This document shows positions 30,501 to 43,904 of a stretch of 64,000 bases of DNA, one piece after another (position 1 is the first letter of the stretch; every line of letters starts with the position of its first letter). Under the pieces are notes generated by a model. The model searched no databases, had not been told where the DNA came from, and saw only the letters and a program-made list of their open reading frames with translations. Both the position numbers and the translations under genes were made by a program. This DNA comes from Stercorarius parasiticus (lineage: Eukaryota; Chordata; Aves; Charadriiformes; Stercorariidae). The DNA lies in NCBI GenBank assembly GCA_013396915.1, contig VWZL01003405.1, positions 479 through 64,478 on the forward strand. The letters are read 5' to 3'.

Positions 30501-33500
30501 TTACTGCAATAAAAAAAGTCTAGACCCCTCCAAAGGCTTAAATTGGAAATGCTTCTAGTTCTTCCAATTCACTTTGAGATTTAAAACTGAAATAAAGCTC
30601 TAAGTTCAAAATTGCTGAGATCAGCCCTTGTTCTTTCACTGTGCAGCTGATATCTTTGGACATTTCTTTTCATTGCTATCCTGCCACTGAAAGCAGCCAT
30701 TCTTTGGATTTTAAAATGGGATTCTAGAAACCCTTAGTCCAATAGCTTGACAGAGGAGCTTTGTTAAAGCCTTCAGATACCTACTTTTAAAGGAAAATCT
30801 GGGTATTCAACCTGTTAAAGGCCTAAATATGTCATCAAAAGCAAGCACAGAAAGGACAAGGTTTTGCAAGAGTATTTTAGTGATCTTCATTTGTCAGAAT
30901 ATGAATTGGAGGCTTTGAGGTGTTTGGTTCTGTGATATGCCTGAAAGAATGCGCTCACAGAAATTCCCTGGATCACAAAACTAATTAACAATCTCACTGA
31001 GCTATGAACTGTAAGAGCTCCTCAGCTGTTCTGAGGTTACCCAGAAAATATTTAAGTACTGAAATTCCATTAGCTTTCAATGGACTGTAAATGCTCCAAC
31101 TGGTAATTCAACTACAAAAAAGTTCATTTAGAGATTAAGTGGCATATTTAATGCTAACGAAAATTATAGGATATGTAGGCTAAAAATAAAAATGCTACTC
31201 TGTCTTCTTTTGCCATGCTAATGTCTTACCTCTTGGCATGTCTCCAGTTATTGGTTTTCAAGCTAAACAAGTATTATGATGTGTTTGGCAGAAATCCCCA
31301 CTTGGGATATGCGTGTATCCTTCCCCATGTACAGCTGGGGGTTTCTACCTTCTCAGTTGTGGCTATAAATTTTTCTGGGCCACGCTTAATCAGATCAGGG
31401 AATTCATTCAGCTTGAGTTGTCTTGCAGAGCAGGTTGGGACAACAGTTTCACAGCCCCCATTTACACCACCCAATGCTGACATCATCATCCTCTCTCCCT
31501 TGGTCCCCTCTCCCTTGCCCCAGCTGTTCAAGCCCACCTCCTCCTGTAGGAGAACCATTCAGTGGAACTGACTGGGTCTGCCAGTCACTTCAGCAGGGTC
31601 ACACGCTTCAATGCCAGTGCTGATGCAAGAGAAGAAAAAGCCTGTAGGACTAAGGCCAAAGAAGGTAGAACTGTATCAGACAAAAGGTTACTTATATTGC
31701 TGCAGGAACAGTGAAGTTCCCTGATCCTCTTCACACTATGCTCCTTAGACACATGTGCTGGTGCAGCAGACATGCTGTTGCAGTGTCCAGGCTGAGCACT
31801 AGAGTGAAACCCAAGCCCGAAATTTGCTTTTGGTAATCAAGCATTTTCTCTCTGATCTATTAGTTGCACAGTTAAGGGCACCGGACAGGAAGCTAGAAAT
31901 GCATTTGGAAAACTTAATACTGTATAACATCAGGAGGAAAAGTAGGAAGAATTAGTAGGGCAAGGAACTACCCAACTCAGTAGGCCTGAAGGATATGCCC
32001 TTTATAGACTGGATCCTTGTTGGAAGAAGTGGCAACAGCCATACCTCTAAATGTTACAGGAAAAACTGCAGAATGAATACATTATCTACTTGATACACCA
32101 GAAGTTATAAGCTTATATTACACTAGTTTCAATCAATGAGAACTACTAATCCCACCCAAACAGAATTGTACCTATATTTAGAGACATTTGCTGACAAGGC
32201 CACTCTAACAGCAGCTATACATACACTGCTACTTAACAGACACAAGAAGTAAGTCCAAGACAAGTAAATTCATGATGCTGCAGCAATTTAAGGTTAAATC
32301 AGAACGTAGAGCCAGACTATGATTATTCCCCATCTCCTACAAGGCTGGGGAAAGGATAAGCACAGGTTAAGGAACAGTTTTCATTCAGGAATTGTAACAG
32401 CCAGTTAAGATTAAGAATGCCTACTAGTGATCCTAAGTCTTCATACCATATCTTACTGTTCCACATGTTTGCATGCTAAATCTTCAGCTCTCCTCTTAGA
32501 TTAAAATTGTTTAATAAGATCAAGTGATCTCTAGAAGAGTGGACTTACTATACAAAGACTTCCAGTGTTTGTCTGACACATGCAGTTACAGAGCATAAGA
32601 TCACAAAGAATGGGAGAATCCCAGATGCATTGCTACTTTATTCGATCATTACCCTAGCAACTTCAAAAGTCTAGCACACTGTTCTTTGCAACAGACTATA
32701 GCTAGACTTGGACAACCCCACCTTTTAAGGCCATCTTCATGATTTGGGTCACTAGAATAGTGACCTATTTAACTATGAAATACCTGTATATACTCAGCAC
32801 ATTGCCTTCTACCATCCTTGCCAAGCACAGCCCAACTTTGCTTATGAGTTTTCAGATACACACATCATTATAGCTTAGAAAGCAAATCCAACAACAGAAG
32901 GCATTTACTCACTAGATAGAGTTCTTAAATATATGCTTTCTCACATCATTCAGTAGAAGAGCACTCTAGATTATTCATTACAAATAACAGACAATATAGT
33001 ACATCTTAGCTGTAATTTCAAGGTGAATAACCTTGCTCAGAATAATCTTGATGTCCAAGGAAAACTGGAACTAGATCGTATCCAAGGCTGCATATTTGAA
33101 TGCAGCCTTCAAAGATTTAGTCAGAGGACTCAGTCTGAGCACGAGAAGAGTATCAGTTTAAAGCAATCCTTTAAACTAAAGTCAGATGTTATGCTAAACT
33201 GAAATACAGGCAAATGCATACATATCCCTGTTCCTAAGGACTTAAGTATCTGGGCCGGTTTTTTTTTTTAGAATTCCCTTACAGTGGAAGAAAAATAGCT
33301 GAGTAACTTGTTTCTGATCAGTAGCTAAGTGAAGAAGAAAAGGACTTCCCTTAAATAGTACTTTTAAGGCACTGCAGCACTCAACAACAAGAAAAATTAC
33401 ATATATATCTGTTTGACTAAATATGGTTGCAAAGGTCATGATAACAGGTTAATAACACCCAGGTAACAACTGTATCAAGATGTTATCACTGCATGCCGGC

Positions 33501-36500
33501 ATCTCAACACAGTACTGTTCTGCAATACTGCAGGCACATGCAGTCCATAAAGCCTTGCAAATCTTAATTAGAGCTTGAATACAGACACTAGAATGAAAGC
33601 CTTATTTCTGCTGCTTCATTTTGGTCTTGAGGCATCTTTACACAGATCTGTATAAAATGCTCATTTTATTACAATTATTCTATTTTTGTCACAGGCACAG
33701 AGGCATCTCCATTTCCCAGACCAATAAAGCAGTGCCTGTTTTGCCCCTTAGTCTTTATAAATACAAATACTATTCAACCAACAAAGGGAGGAATCAGGAA
33801 AGCAGCATTAAAGAGACTATTAGAATAAGAGGACAGAGTTACACAAAAGCCTTTCCAATTTACTACCAAGCTAAGACTATGCTAAGATACCAAGCCGATT
33901 CCTGTTTAAAGAAAACACACAGCTTATCTCAAAGTTGAGCCCAGTAAGTAGAAATGCAACTACTTGGTTGTTCAGTAGTGCTTTTGTACATCTGCAATCA
34001 GCTAGTCACCTATGTAAGTGGTTCTAAGTGGACAGATGACACTAATCCGAGTATGTTTATACTTAATTCACATATACTGAATGCATACAAAACATTGGAA
34101 ATACTTGCAAGAACAGAAGCTAATGGTTGACTCCACTGCTGTTCCTCTTTATCCACTGAACCATATTATTCACAAGGTGAACTCCCCTAGGATATGATGC
34201 ATGAAAATAGTCTACAGATTGCTGTACCCCTACAGTCATTAGGGGTCTAGTGGGAGGTGTCCCAGACTCTCAACCCAGACCTCCTCATGGAGAAAGGAGA
34301 TAAACTGGCAGTTTCCCCTTCAGGATTCCTTATAGATCCTAATGTGAATCAGAAAAAAACAGAGACAATGTAATGGTGGGAAAGCTGCCAATACTCCAGC
34401 ACGCACCAACTTTCCAGGGAGAGTACCATAAAAAGCTGTGTTAACAAGTCAACTGTGACATTGCTCAGTTTGTATTAATGCTGCCACAATGTCAGAAAAT
34501 GCAGCTCATGACTCCACCAAGTCAGAGACCTAACATGATACTGTGCCTCTGTGCCTTCATCACTATTTGGAAGCTTGAATTTCTGTCCTGGATGCAGCAT
34601 CAGCTCCAGTGACGCTGGCAAACACATGAGGAAGAGACAACAGAAACAAGGCAAAAAAGTCTAGAATCAACCCTCCTGGTAAGCACCAAAGCAGTTTGGT
34701 CCCCACAACATTGACAAGGAGAACAATCTTTCTTTTAGAGCAGTTAAGGAACTTGCACAACAGGCATCTTTGATGATTAAGAGGTTACCACACTTGAGAA
34801 GCTATATAAAACAACTTAAAAACACTGTTTATAGAATACTCTGCCTTTTAGAGCTGGGTTACTCCATTCACTTTTTGCACTCTGAACTAATCCAAGTGAA
34901 AGTGTCCTTTTAAGTCCACAGAAGCTGTGCAGCAACTGGGGCCATGTTTATTAGGCGTCTTACCTGTTCTAGTCTTTAAAGGCTTTCGACATTGTTTTCT
35001 ACAGCTGGTATGCACCTTTGATATTAACAGCATGGCAGAATTGCAGTTTTAGTCTTACACCTGTCATTTTAGATTCTAATAGTAGCCTTGCATCCTGCTT
35101 GCTTCATTGGCTGCAACCCACCAGCTCTGCCATGTTATTGTAGCATCCTGTCACACAGGTATCTGTCCCATGTCAACAGTGATGAACTAGATAAGCACAA
35201 AACATGCTGCTTCCCTTCCCTAACTAGTAGCTTCACTTCTCTACACCAGCAAAGACAGTTGGGGCATCAGCCTCACAAGTATATTTTTTTACAGACCCCT
35301 GCAATGGGGGCATACAGCTCCACCCTAAGATGAAGTTTCTCCTGAGAGGTGAAGTCTCTCAGGGAAGGTCCCAGTCCATCACCGTCCCCCTGAACTCATA
35401 CACAAAAGGTTTAGCATTTAGATAAAGGTAGTTACAGGTCAATGGCAATGCAGTTATTAAAATTGCCTCACTGTTTGACAGATTGTATACAGAAGCATTA
35501 TAGCTATGCAGTTTTAAAAAGAAACTACCATCCCATTTTCCATATTACTCAGTGCTGAGCAACTAACAGATTGTACATAGTACCAAGCAGAATATACTCT
35601 TTATTTGAACAAGATAGTGTTACCTGAAGCAGAAGTCATAAGACGCTAATGCCATTACAGCTAAAAATGCTTCTTCTGTAGGGAGATACCCAGACAGACT
35701 TCTCCAAGTACTTTCAGGAAGCCTCTCAGTCTAGTATTAAGCCCCAGAAGACACACTGCAAACAGACTATAGAAGAGGATCTCCCACACTGGTCTCACCC
35801 TGGCAAGAGTTTGCTAGGAACCTGACAGAAATCTGTTACGAGCAAAAAGACTGAGTTAATACCATCAATCAGTATTACCATGCTAAGAGTTTGCTACTGT
35901 GGTGGCAACTGTCTAGTTGCCTAATTACTTTGAATGAATTATGACATCATTTCTCATATTAGTCAATTAGGTTCATACCAGAAAAAAGTGACACTCATGC
36001 AACTGTTGTACAATAGCCTCAATCCCATTGACTTGCAAAGCATGTTTCACCCATACTCCCTTTGAAAGCTTATCCATGCAGGAACACGCTCATCTTTGAT
36101 ACACAGCACACACCAAGTCCACCAAAACACTGCTAAGAGATAATGACATGTTTCAGATGGTTAATCTAAAGCAATTTTTAATCAGCTTTTAGAGTATAAT
36201 AACTACAACAGGCAAGTCAAATATCTCAGCTTATGCAATGTTTTAAGTGGCACACTAGAGTTTAAAATAACTTAAGACTCAAATCCTACATCAGTACAAG
36301 GTTACAACATGGTTTCAGTTCATATTTCAGTGGATAACCTGCAGCTGTATGACTGATCTACAAGGAAGCTGCCACTAACATTGATCTAGCAAATGCCAAC
36401 AAATACCAGCTCAGCCATAAGCACGCTACAGAGTTGCAGGATTTACTACTTCATCTTTCAAGAAATGTTACCCAGCTCAAGGATCTTGAGCTGTCAGAGC

Positions 36501-37859
36501 TCAGAGCTAGCCCATTGGTCTTGCAAATACAGCACAAGACACTGCGGACAGACAGGCCATGAACGGCTACCACTGCTCCCCCAGAAGATGGATCTCACTA
36601 GATCATGCTGCCATCCATTTCCCCAGTGAACTGGATGCCTGGAATAAGTTAGAAGCCCAAACACTATTTAGTTTGGCTTGGGTACTACCAGTAGAAGCAA
36701 CTGTACCTGTCCACACAATTACACTCCTTGCTCCTAAAGTAAAGTTAGTGTCTTATGTTCCTACCTCCATTTGGGGAAGTGTAAGCCACTGTTAGGCTTG
36801 CACTTGATGGAGGTAGGCGAGTAATAAACCCCTGCTCTGAGCTTACTCTTAACCATGGAGTTCCACCTCCCATGTGGCACTGGAGTATCATCTCCCTGCA
36901 GCCTCTAAAAGTACTTCCACTATTTTAAGTACTTAACTGAAGGGTTCACAGATATATTTTGTGAGTCACTAAGCTCCCTCAATCAGGCACACCACACAAG
37001 TGCCAAGCAGTGAACTTTTTCCCCATCTTTCAGTCAATGCATTTGCACAACACAAAGCAAGAGTAGTGACATTTAGTACTTCAGATAATTGCTAGTTATC
37101 CGTAACTCAGCTGCTGTGTTAAGTTGCCTTTGAACAGATTTCTTCGCTCATTTCCCCAACCAGAGAGAGTGAATACCATACCAAGGTATTCAGCACTTAC
37201 AAAAAGCTACCTTTCTACTGAACTAAGAACAAATGTTTTAAATAAGAGGCATGTAGTTTTCCAGTCTACTCTATTCACATACTTTATCTCAAAGCCAAAA
37301 GCAGTATTTCTATTTTTAAATGGAAACTGGATTATTATATCAGTACAGGGGTCACATGCAATTTCAGTATTCCTACGATAAGGGTGAAGTTAATAAAACT
37401 AAAAAGCTGTAGAGAGTTTCCCTTATGGGAGAAGTGTTATTCTTGGTCTCCCTCATAGAGAATGCTCTGCCTACCACTATAAAAGCATTTACAGCCACGC
37501 ACATGTTCTCCAGCCACCAAGCCTCCAGAGTGCTGTAGAAGGAAGAGTGGCACAATGTAACATGCTTGTTGGGGTGGCAGACTGCTAACTCTGAATCACT
37601 TTACTTCAGAGAGATGAGGACACATTTAGTTCAGGACGCTTCCCTTTATGACCTAACAAGTGACAGGTCACATGAAGATACAGAACCAATGCAGAATATA
37701 AACTATATATTTATCCTTGTGTGCTGTTTTGAGACATTTCCTCTCTCCACGGAGCACATCACCAGAATAGAAAAAAACTACTATTCTGATATATAGCTAG
37801 CTCGTCTCATAGATCTCATGTCTTTCCTGGGAAATCAGCACAACAGGGTGCTTCTGTAC

Positions 37860-38180
37860 ACTAATGTGTGCAGCACGGGGAACAAACAGGAGACATTGGA
37901 GGTCTGCGTGTAGCTGCAGGGACCATAATCTGACTGGGATAGCTCTCATGTTTGGAGGGCTACAGTGGATGGCTGCAGGCTCTTTAGGCCAGGAAGGCAA
38001 GGCAGGCGAGTTGCCCTTCCCATAAGAAAAGCAGGAATGCATGAAGCTCTATCTAGGAATAGATTATGAGCCAGTTTATGGGTCAGGATTAATGCAGTCA
38101 GCAGATGGGCTGGACAAGACAGTCTCCAGAAGTGTATTCCAGCCTCAGCAACTCTACAATTCTAGACTGTGCCCCAGCAA
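37860..38180 (+). mobile_element. CR1 LINE fragment with internal deletion
   Basis: The first part (about 37860-38090) resembles the CR1 region reading 'gactgggatagctctcatg', 'tttaggccaggaaggcaagg', 'catgaagctctatc' and 'tttatgggtcagga'. It then joins directly to a 3'-end-like part, GGGCTGGACAAGACAGTCTC and TTCCAGCCTCAGCAACTCTA, followed by ACAATTCTAG. An intact CR1 has several kilobases of reverse transcriptase sequence between such parts, so this copy is internally deleted or a composite of two insertions. It lies in the sense direction of the window, opposite to RALB. Confidence 0.6.
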
Positions 38181-40508
38181 TACAATAGCTACAAGTCTTA
38201 TTTGTGGGGAGTCTTTGGAAGTGGAAGGCATATTTGACAGCTTGCACAAGTAGTACAACAGAGCTGAAAAACTCAGAGCAAGTCCTTCATGACTAACACT
38301 TACTTAGAAACCTTAAGTAATATTTATTTACAAGAGTATAACAGGAGGCATGCTCATCAGATGATAGTTACTATTAGAAGACAGTTGTAAATATTTAAGG
38401 AAGGGAGTTGGACAAGATCACTGCTTGATCCCTGTTTTACAAACCAAATTAAGATAAAGATGTACATACACCTTTACTTTACAGTAAAGATACAGTATCA
38501 CCACCAGCCTACTTATGTGTAAGATTCTTTTGAATTAGTTTCCTTCCATTAGAGCTTCAGAACGGATTCAACCCATAAAGCCTATTTTGATTTTAGTTTG
38601 CCTTAAGACAAACTTAAAAATAAGTTCTCAATGAGATTGCAGAATTGTTTAAAAAATTAAATTGCTTCCTAAAATGTGTTCTGAAAGTGAGAAAGTAGAA
38701 TGAGAAATAGCACCAGTTTCAAGCACACATTCCTGTCTTTTGAAAGACCATTTCCTTAAATTGCTTGGATAGTCTATTTTATGATACTGTAGATAAAAGC
38801 AGAAGGCTGCCATAAAAGTCAGTCAATGAGACTTCTTGGTGACTGCACTAATGAGAATTCCTTACCTACCCAAAATGGGATCTCACAGTAAGCCAAGAAC
38901 ACTAAATAGCATAAGAGTACCATCATAGGGAGGAGTTTCTTTCTGCAGCAGCAGTTTAGTGGAAAGGCTGTATCAGAGACCACTACATACTTCAGAATTA
39001 GTTTATTCCAATCAGGGAACAGCTTCCCCGATTAGCAAAACAGCTCTTTTCTAGAAAGCTAAGGCAATTGGCATGCAGCTCAATTTAAAGAAAACACTGC
39101 ACTTGTTAAACGTCTGCTTTAGAGTGGTGCCCAAGACAGTGCCCTGCTGAGCAGGGTAGAACTAACCTTATAAACCAACTGCTTCAAAAAAAAAAAGCGA
39201 GACACTTTAGTTAGTATTCTGCAATATGGAGTCCAGAATTCAGGTAGCTCACACAATTAAACTTTTAAAGTGCTTTGTCACGTTTTCAGTACAAACCTGT
39301 AATGCAGTACTCTAATAATCTGTAAAGTAGGGTTTGGTTTTTTCTTTTAAACCTGTGATTTAAGCCACTAGCTTGCAAAAAAACTATCATCAATATTAAA
39401 TCTAAACTGGAAACGTTCTTTAACATGGCCATCTACATCAACAAAAACACGCCCAAAGTTGAGGCAAAGTCTAGGTCTCCATCACTCTTCTGAAGAATGA
39501 TCTTTTTCACTACAGGTAGAGATACATACAGAAAGAGCTAGAAACCAAAGAAATCACAGCATCTGCATATCTCCGCATGCTCTCAGCTTTCTGGTTATAC
39601 ACTTTGACTTCAGATTAGTTCTGCCACATTCCAAATTTAAGAAGAGCATATTAAAAACTCCAGTTTCCAGGCACTTTTAGTAGCCTGAAATATTTCATAC
39701 TAATCACATCAACTGACAGCAACACTAATTCACAAAGTAACAGTTGACAGGATTAAGGCTTTAACAAATGCTTATAATCCCAGCACTGATTTTTCAGTCT
39801 CTGACTTGTGATCCTGCAAAGATTCCTAGTCAGGACTGCATTTCCATTAAGTCTCATATTCCTGTAATCAACTGTTATTTGCTCCTTTCTCAACCACCTT
39901 GGCAAGCATTAAGAAGGCTATGGGCTCAAGGTCCCATATAAAACCGTTGAAAGTGATGGCTCTAAGCAAGTACTTTGTCACCATAAAGATTTGAGTAGCT
40001 AGTTACGCAGCTACCTAAATAACATTCTCACATGTGACTCATTTTTACACGTCTTGAAAAACACATTTGCACATCTCAAGCACATGAGACAAAACAGATC
40101 CTCTAATATTACTATTAAAGCAGTATTTGGAAGAACATGAAGAGACAAAGCATGAGTTATGTAGACTTATCTTGCTTAAATGACATGACAACTTGATATT
40201 TCTGGGGCAGAGATGGATAAAAGTTGCTTAGTCCTGTTTAGTGAGCTAAAAGGAGCTATCAAAAAAATGACTGCTCTTTAGCAGCTATTAATAAGTACTT
40301 CTTAAATATCTGCTACATAGCCTCTCATCAAGAGACAGGTATCAACTGTACCATAGACCAAAAGCCCACAAAATTTATTATTACCACTAGGAGAGCGAAA
40401 CAGCCAAGACTGTTTGCTGACCTTGCCGATTCACACAATACGAGGTAACAAGCAATGAAACCTTATCACCACTGCTTAATGGTGGTGCAGACTAATTTCC
40501 AGAGACAC

Positions 40509-40531
40509 GGGGGGGGGGGGGGGGGGGGGGN
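40509..40531. repeat. Poly-G tract ending in an unknown base
   Basis: Twenty-two consecutive G are followed by N and then GCGGCGG. Such a tract is hard to sequence, and the N marks an unresolved position, so the true length is uncertain. If real, it is a strong G-quadruplex candidate on the strand antisense to RALB, and a C-tract in the RALB pre-mRNA. Confidence 0.8.
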
Positions 40532-42784
40532 GCGGCGGAATGAAGAGAGGAAGCCTAAAGAACTGAAGGTTTTTGTCAGCAGGAGGGTACTTCCAAGTCA
40601 AGACAGAAAGAGTTTGAGAATACAGTTGCTATCTAACCTGGCTGATAAGTAGGACCAGCACCTTTCACAAGTCAATCACACAAAAGTTACTTGAAGTCAG
40701 GCACACAGGGTGTGAAAAGCAGCAAGCACACAAGACCCACATTAATCTGCTTTTGTGGCCTCCCCAGCTACTACCCTTTAGTCAAACCCCTGGAGACCAC
40801 TACTCCCATCCTGAACTGTTTACTCCAGGCACAAGACACCTACTGACCTTAGGCACTGTTTGTTTGCCTTGATACCACTATGTACTTGCATTCCCTTGAG
40901 TGCTTACTGCCTCCACAGCTGTCATCAGAAACAGGCTCCTTCAGTACCTTTGCTAAGAGAGGCCATTAATTCAGATGAATTCATTGTGTAATAGAAAGCA
41001 ATTCACTCAATCAGTAGGCAGTCACATGGAGTTCAAAGTTATGAAGTTAAACGCAAAGAGCAAATATCCACTGCATGGAAAGTGAACAGAGTTTACAAAG
41101 CAACAGGACAAGAACAAACTATGAACGAGATTCCCAAATCATGGTGTTAGGGCTTATTCTGCTACATCACTTGGCCACTTCTGCTCTGTTCACAGGACAG
41201 TTCTGTTGCTTGTAAAGCCTGGACCCCAACACTTCCTAGAGAAACAAGTCATTTTATCCAGCATTTGGACAAATAACAGTGCTTAGTGAGTTAAGCTGCA
41301 GCTGAAAAAAATTAAAGCCTGAAAGAGGCACAAGATTGCAGAACCTATATACCATTCAGAATTCCAGTGTACATATCCGAGTTGTCTAGGCAGTGTCCCA
41401 TCATTACTGCCTTGATTTGATCAAAGTGTCTCAACTGCTCTTCTATCCAGATATACAGTACCACTGCACTGACAATTAGAGACAAGTTTGAGAGTTTTAA
41501 AGGGTGACCGATAAAGGGTATTGTCTGGTCAAATTAAGCTTTCAGTTAAAGAGTTTTTGTAAAGCATTCCAGCTACATCTTTAAACTAGACATTCTTCTG
41601 CAGCATATATGTAACACCAGTGAAAATAGGTCAGCTTCACTTTTCTCCAGGCATGCAAAATAGAATCAAGTTGGCCCACTCCAGAAGAGGTGTGCAACAA
41701 ACAATTTACTATGAGAAATCTAATATAGGAAGTTTATTTACTGGAGTAGTCGGAAAGCTTCTCTATTCCTTAAATAGAATATTTAATACAGGAAGTCAAT
41801 GCAAAAATTTTTACCATGGTAAATTGGTATCATCTGATCATAAGCAAAAGTCCAAGTTCAGTATACAGGGGCCAGAAATTATTAAAGCAGTAAGTAAAAC
41901 TTTTAGCCAGTCTGCTATAAGTGAATAAGCTGTAAACATGCTACTGCCAAATAAGATTAAGCTGTTGGTATTAAATTTTCAGCCTTTAAGCAAATCACTT
42001 GCAAGAACCACAAGTCTGGTTCCAGTTGTTAGTTCCTTCTCTCAACTTTGATAACTTCAGCTGGGGGAGTGTGGGGTGCATGTGTAGAGTTTAAGGCCTC
42101 TAAAGACAGACAGCTTTTCCTGAAAAACATGGCTCTGAGGATGCCCTTGAACAGACAGACACTTCCCACCCCCTCACAAGAGAAACAAGGATCTCATAAG
42201 TACAGAAGTAATATTTGGACAATTCTACAAGCAGAAAGATACCCAGACTGCAGACTTAAGCTTTGAAAAAGGCAAGGCTGGTCCTAGTGCAGGTAGTCTC
42301 CCTTCCCCCTTTCCCCACAAAAACACCCAGGGGTAGTCAAGACTAAGTCTCCTGTTCTAGGATCAGAACTGATTCAACAGACTCCAGCAGAATGAGTTAG
42401 GCCTCCACCAGCTGTTCAGGAAGCATGACTGGGCTGCTTTGTCTCACACCCACTCTCCCTGCCCTTCTCCAGGTAAGGTCACATTCAGGCACCACCTTTC
42501 TCCTCCTCCAAGATCTGCACTGGTAGGACTGCAGGGAGAATAAATAGCAGCACAGCAAGAACGTGGCCAGATAAAACAAGACCCCTCAGAAACAGCTGAG
42601 ACTGATAGCATCTCAAACCCTTCGTTTATCTCACAAAGATGAAACGTTATCACTTATCCCAGGGCAGCTAAGGGAAGGCAGAGAGAGAAGCCTGCACAGA
42701 AGAAATATGCCAGCGAAACTAACACTCAAGGCCAGCTTCTCCTCGCCCTTCCCCTCCCCCAAGCCCCACTTGTAGATACAAGTC

Positions 42785-43400
42785 ACATCAACCGCCCAAC
42801 GCCGGTGACTCCACCTCCGCCCCAGCACCAAGTACCCAGACCCACGGGCGAGGGGCTGCGGCGCAGCGGAGCCTCACCTCCCGTTCGGCCTCCCACGCGG
42901 GCCCAGGGACAGAGGCGAGGCACCGCTTCCCACCCAAAGCCGGCCGAGGAGCCGCGGCCCCGGGTAAGAGGAGAAGCCGCTGGGCTCTCTTCGCCCCGCA
43001 CCCCCGGGTGACACCTCCCCTCCATCCCCACAGAAAGGGGGGGAACGAGGCGTCTCGGCCATATCCCCCGGCGTGCGAGCCCAGGCCCCCTCAGGCCGCG
43101 GCGCCTCCCCTCACCGAGGCGCCGGGCCGGGACACCCNAGAGGAGGGGAGGGCCGCTGAGGGGTGGAGGTGGTTCTGCCCAGCCGTGGGTGTTGCGTTCC
43201 CGGGCACGGCGGCTGTCAGGGGAGGTGGGTTCGAGATGCTGGGGGGGAGTCCAGTCCTACTAAGGGGGCAGCAGGGACGCTGCCCGCCCCACCGCTGCTT
43301 CTGCCTGCGAGGGAGAGGGGCCTGTGGGGAGCTGCTGTAACGGTGGTTCCCCCCCCCCGAGCCCGGCAGAGACCCCCGCTGGGAGGCTAAGCCCATAAAC
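42785..43400. promoter_or_regulatory. RALB: CpG island, RALB promoter
   Basis: CpG density and GC content rise sharply from about 42785 and fall again by about 43400, while both flanks are AT-rich. The island lies about 17 kb upstream of the RALB start codon in transcription direction. That is the usual place for the TATA-less CpG promoter and non-coding first exon of RALB. One unknown base (N) is present at 43138. A plus-strand donor-like CGG|GTAAGAGG at 42963/42964 would permit a divergent transcript. The exact transcription start is not determinable here. Confidence 0.8.
42878..43100 (-). other. RALB: Proposed RALB non-coding first exon
   Basis: On the minus strand a good donor, CGGGAG|GTGAGG, ends an exon at 42878 inside the CpG island. 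A second donor-like site, GCCTCG|GTGAGGGG, lies at 43115/43114 and could define an alternative first exon further upstream. The sequence between has no start codon with clear coding potential, in keeping with the non-coding first exon of RALB known in other vertebrates. The upstream limit given is only approximate. Confidence 0.35.
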
Positions 43401-43904
43401 CTTTGTTTTGGCCCCAAAAGAAGCTGGGAAGGGCTCTGTCTTAATACCTGTATTGTAGCGCAAATTGTACCGACAGCTGCAGAAATTAGTAATTCTGAGA
43501 TCAGAAGGCAAAGGGATGGAAATGTCCTTGCTTTTCCTCATAAGCGTCAAGGATGCTGAGCATTTTATTAAATCATTATATTGTGATACTGTCATGTATG
43601 TGTGCAGTGCAGAGCAGTTTTAACTGCTCAGGAAAAAACCATAATGCCTATTGCTATAATTAGTACAGTTTTTTCTTCAAATCTTTTATCAGTCCCCAAA
43701 TACAAATTCTCTCTGTCCAAATCTTACCAATCACGCAGACATAGATGTCTTGACAGTTACAAAGGAAAACACACCTTTTCTCTCTGGTTTGATTAATGCG
43801 GTTAATTTTTCTAGCTTTAAGTGTTGACCGACTCTACACACTGAAGTTAGAGTGAGTATGTTTGATAAAATTCTACCTCCTAGAAAAACAGGACTATGCA
43901 TGAT
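43401..43904. other. Upstream flank of RALB, no gene recognised
   Basis: This is AT-rich sequence between the CpG island and a CR1 copy. Open frames of up to 111 codons cross the island edge but show no known protein features. Confidence 0.6.

Larger units (their letters stand above)
25673..42877 (-). other. RALB: RALB first intron (17 kb)
   Basis: This intron runs from the CpG-island first exon to the first coding exon; its donor is a proposal (GGGAG|GTGAGG at 42878/42877). It contains two CR1 LINE fragments (27080-27295 and 37860-38180), an 11-base tandem duplication at 27496-27517, a hairpin at 29536-29567 and a G22 tract with an unknown base at 40509-40531. The window's longest open frame (148 codons, plus strand, 29948-30394) lies here, antisense to the gene, but resembles no protein I know and fits chance. 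No nested gene or RNA gene is recognised. Confidence 0.75.

Noticed and set aside
31215..31571. Overlapping open frames in the RALB first intron (118 plus, 94 minus)
   Set aside because: A pyrimidine-rich, stop-poor patch explains both. I considered a retroelement fragment but saw no reverse transcriptase, protease or integrase motif.
42783..43417. Several 60-111 codon open frames in the CpG island
   Set aside because: GC-rich DNA has few stop codons. The frames are proline-, arginine- and glycine-rich on both strands and interrupted by an N, as expected of a promoter island rather than protein.
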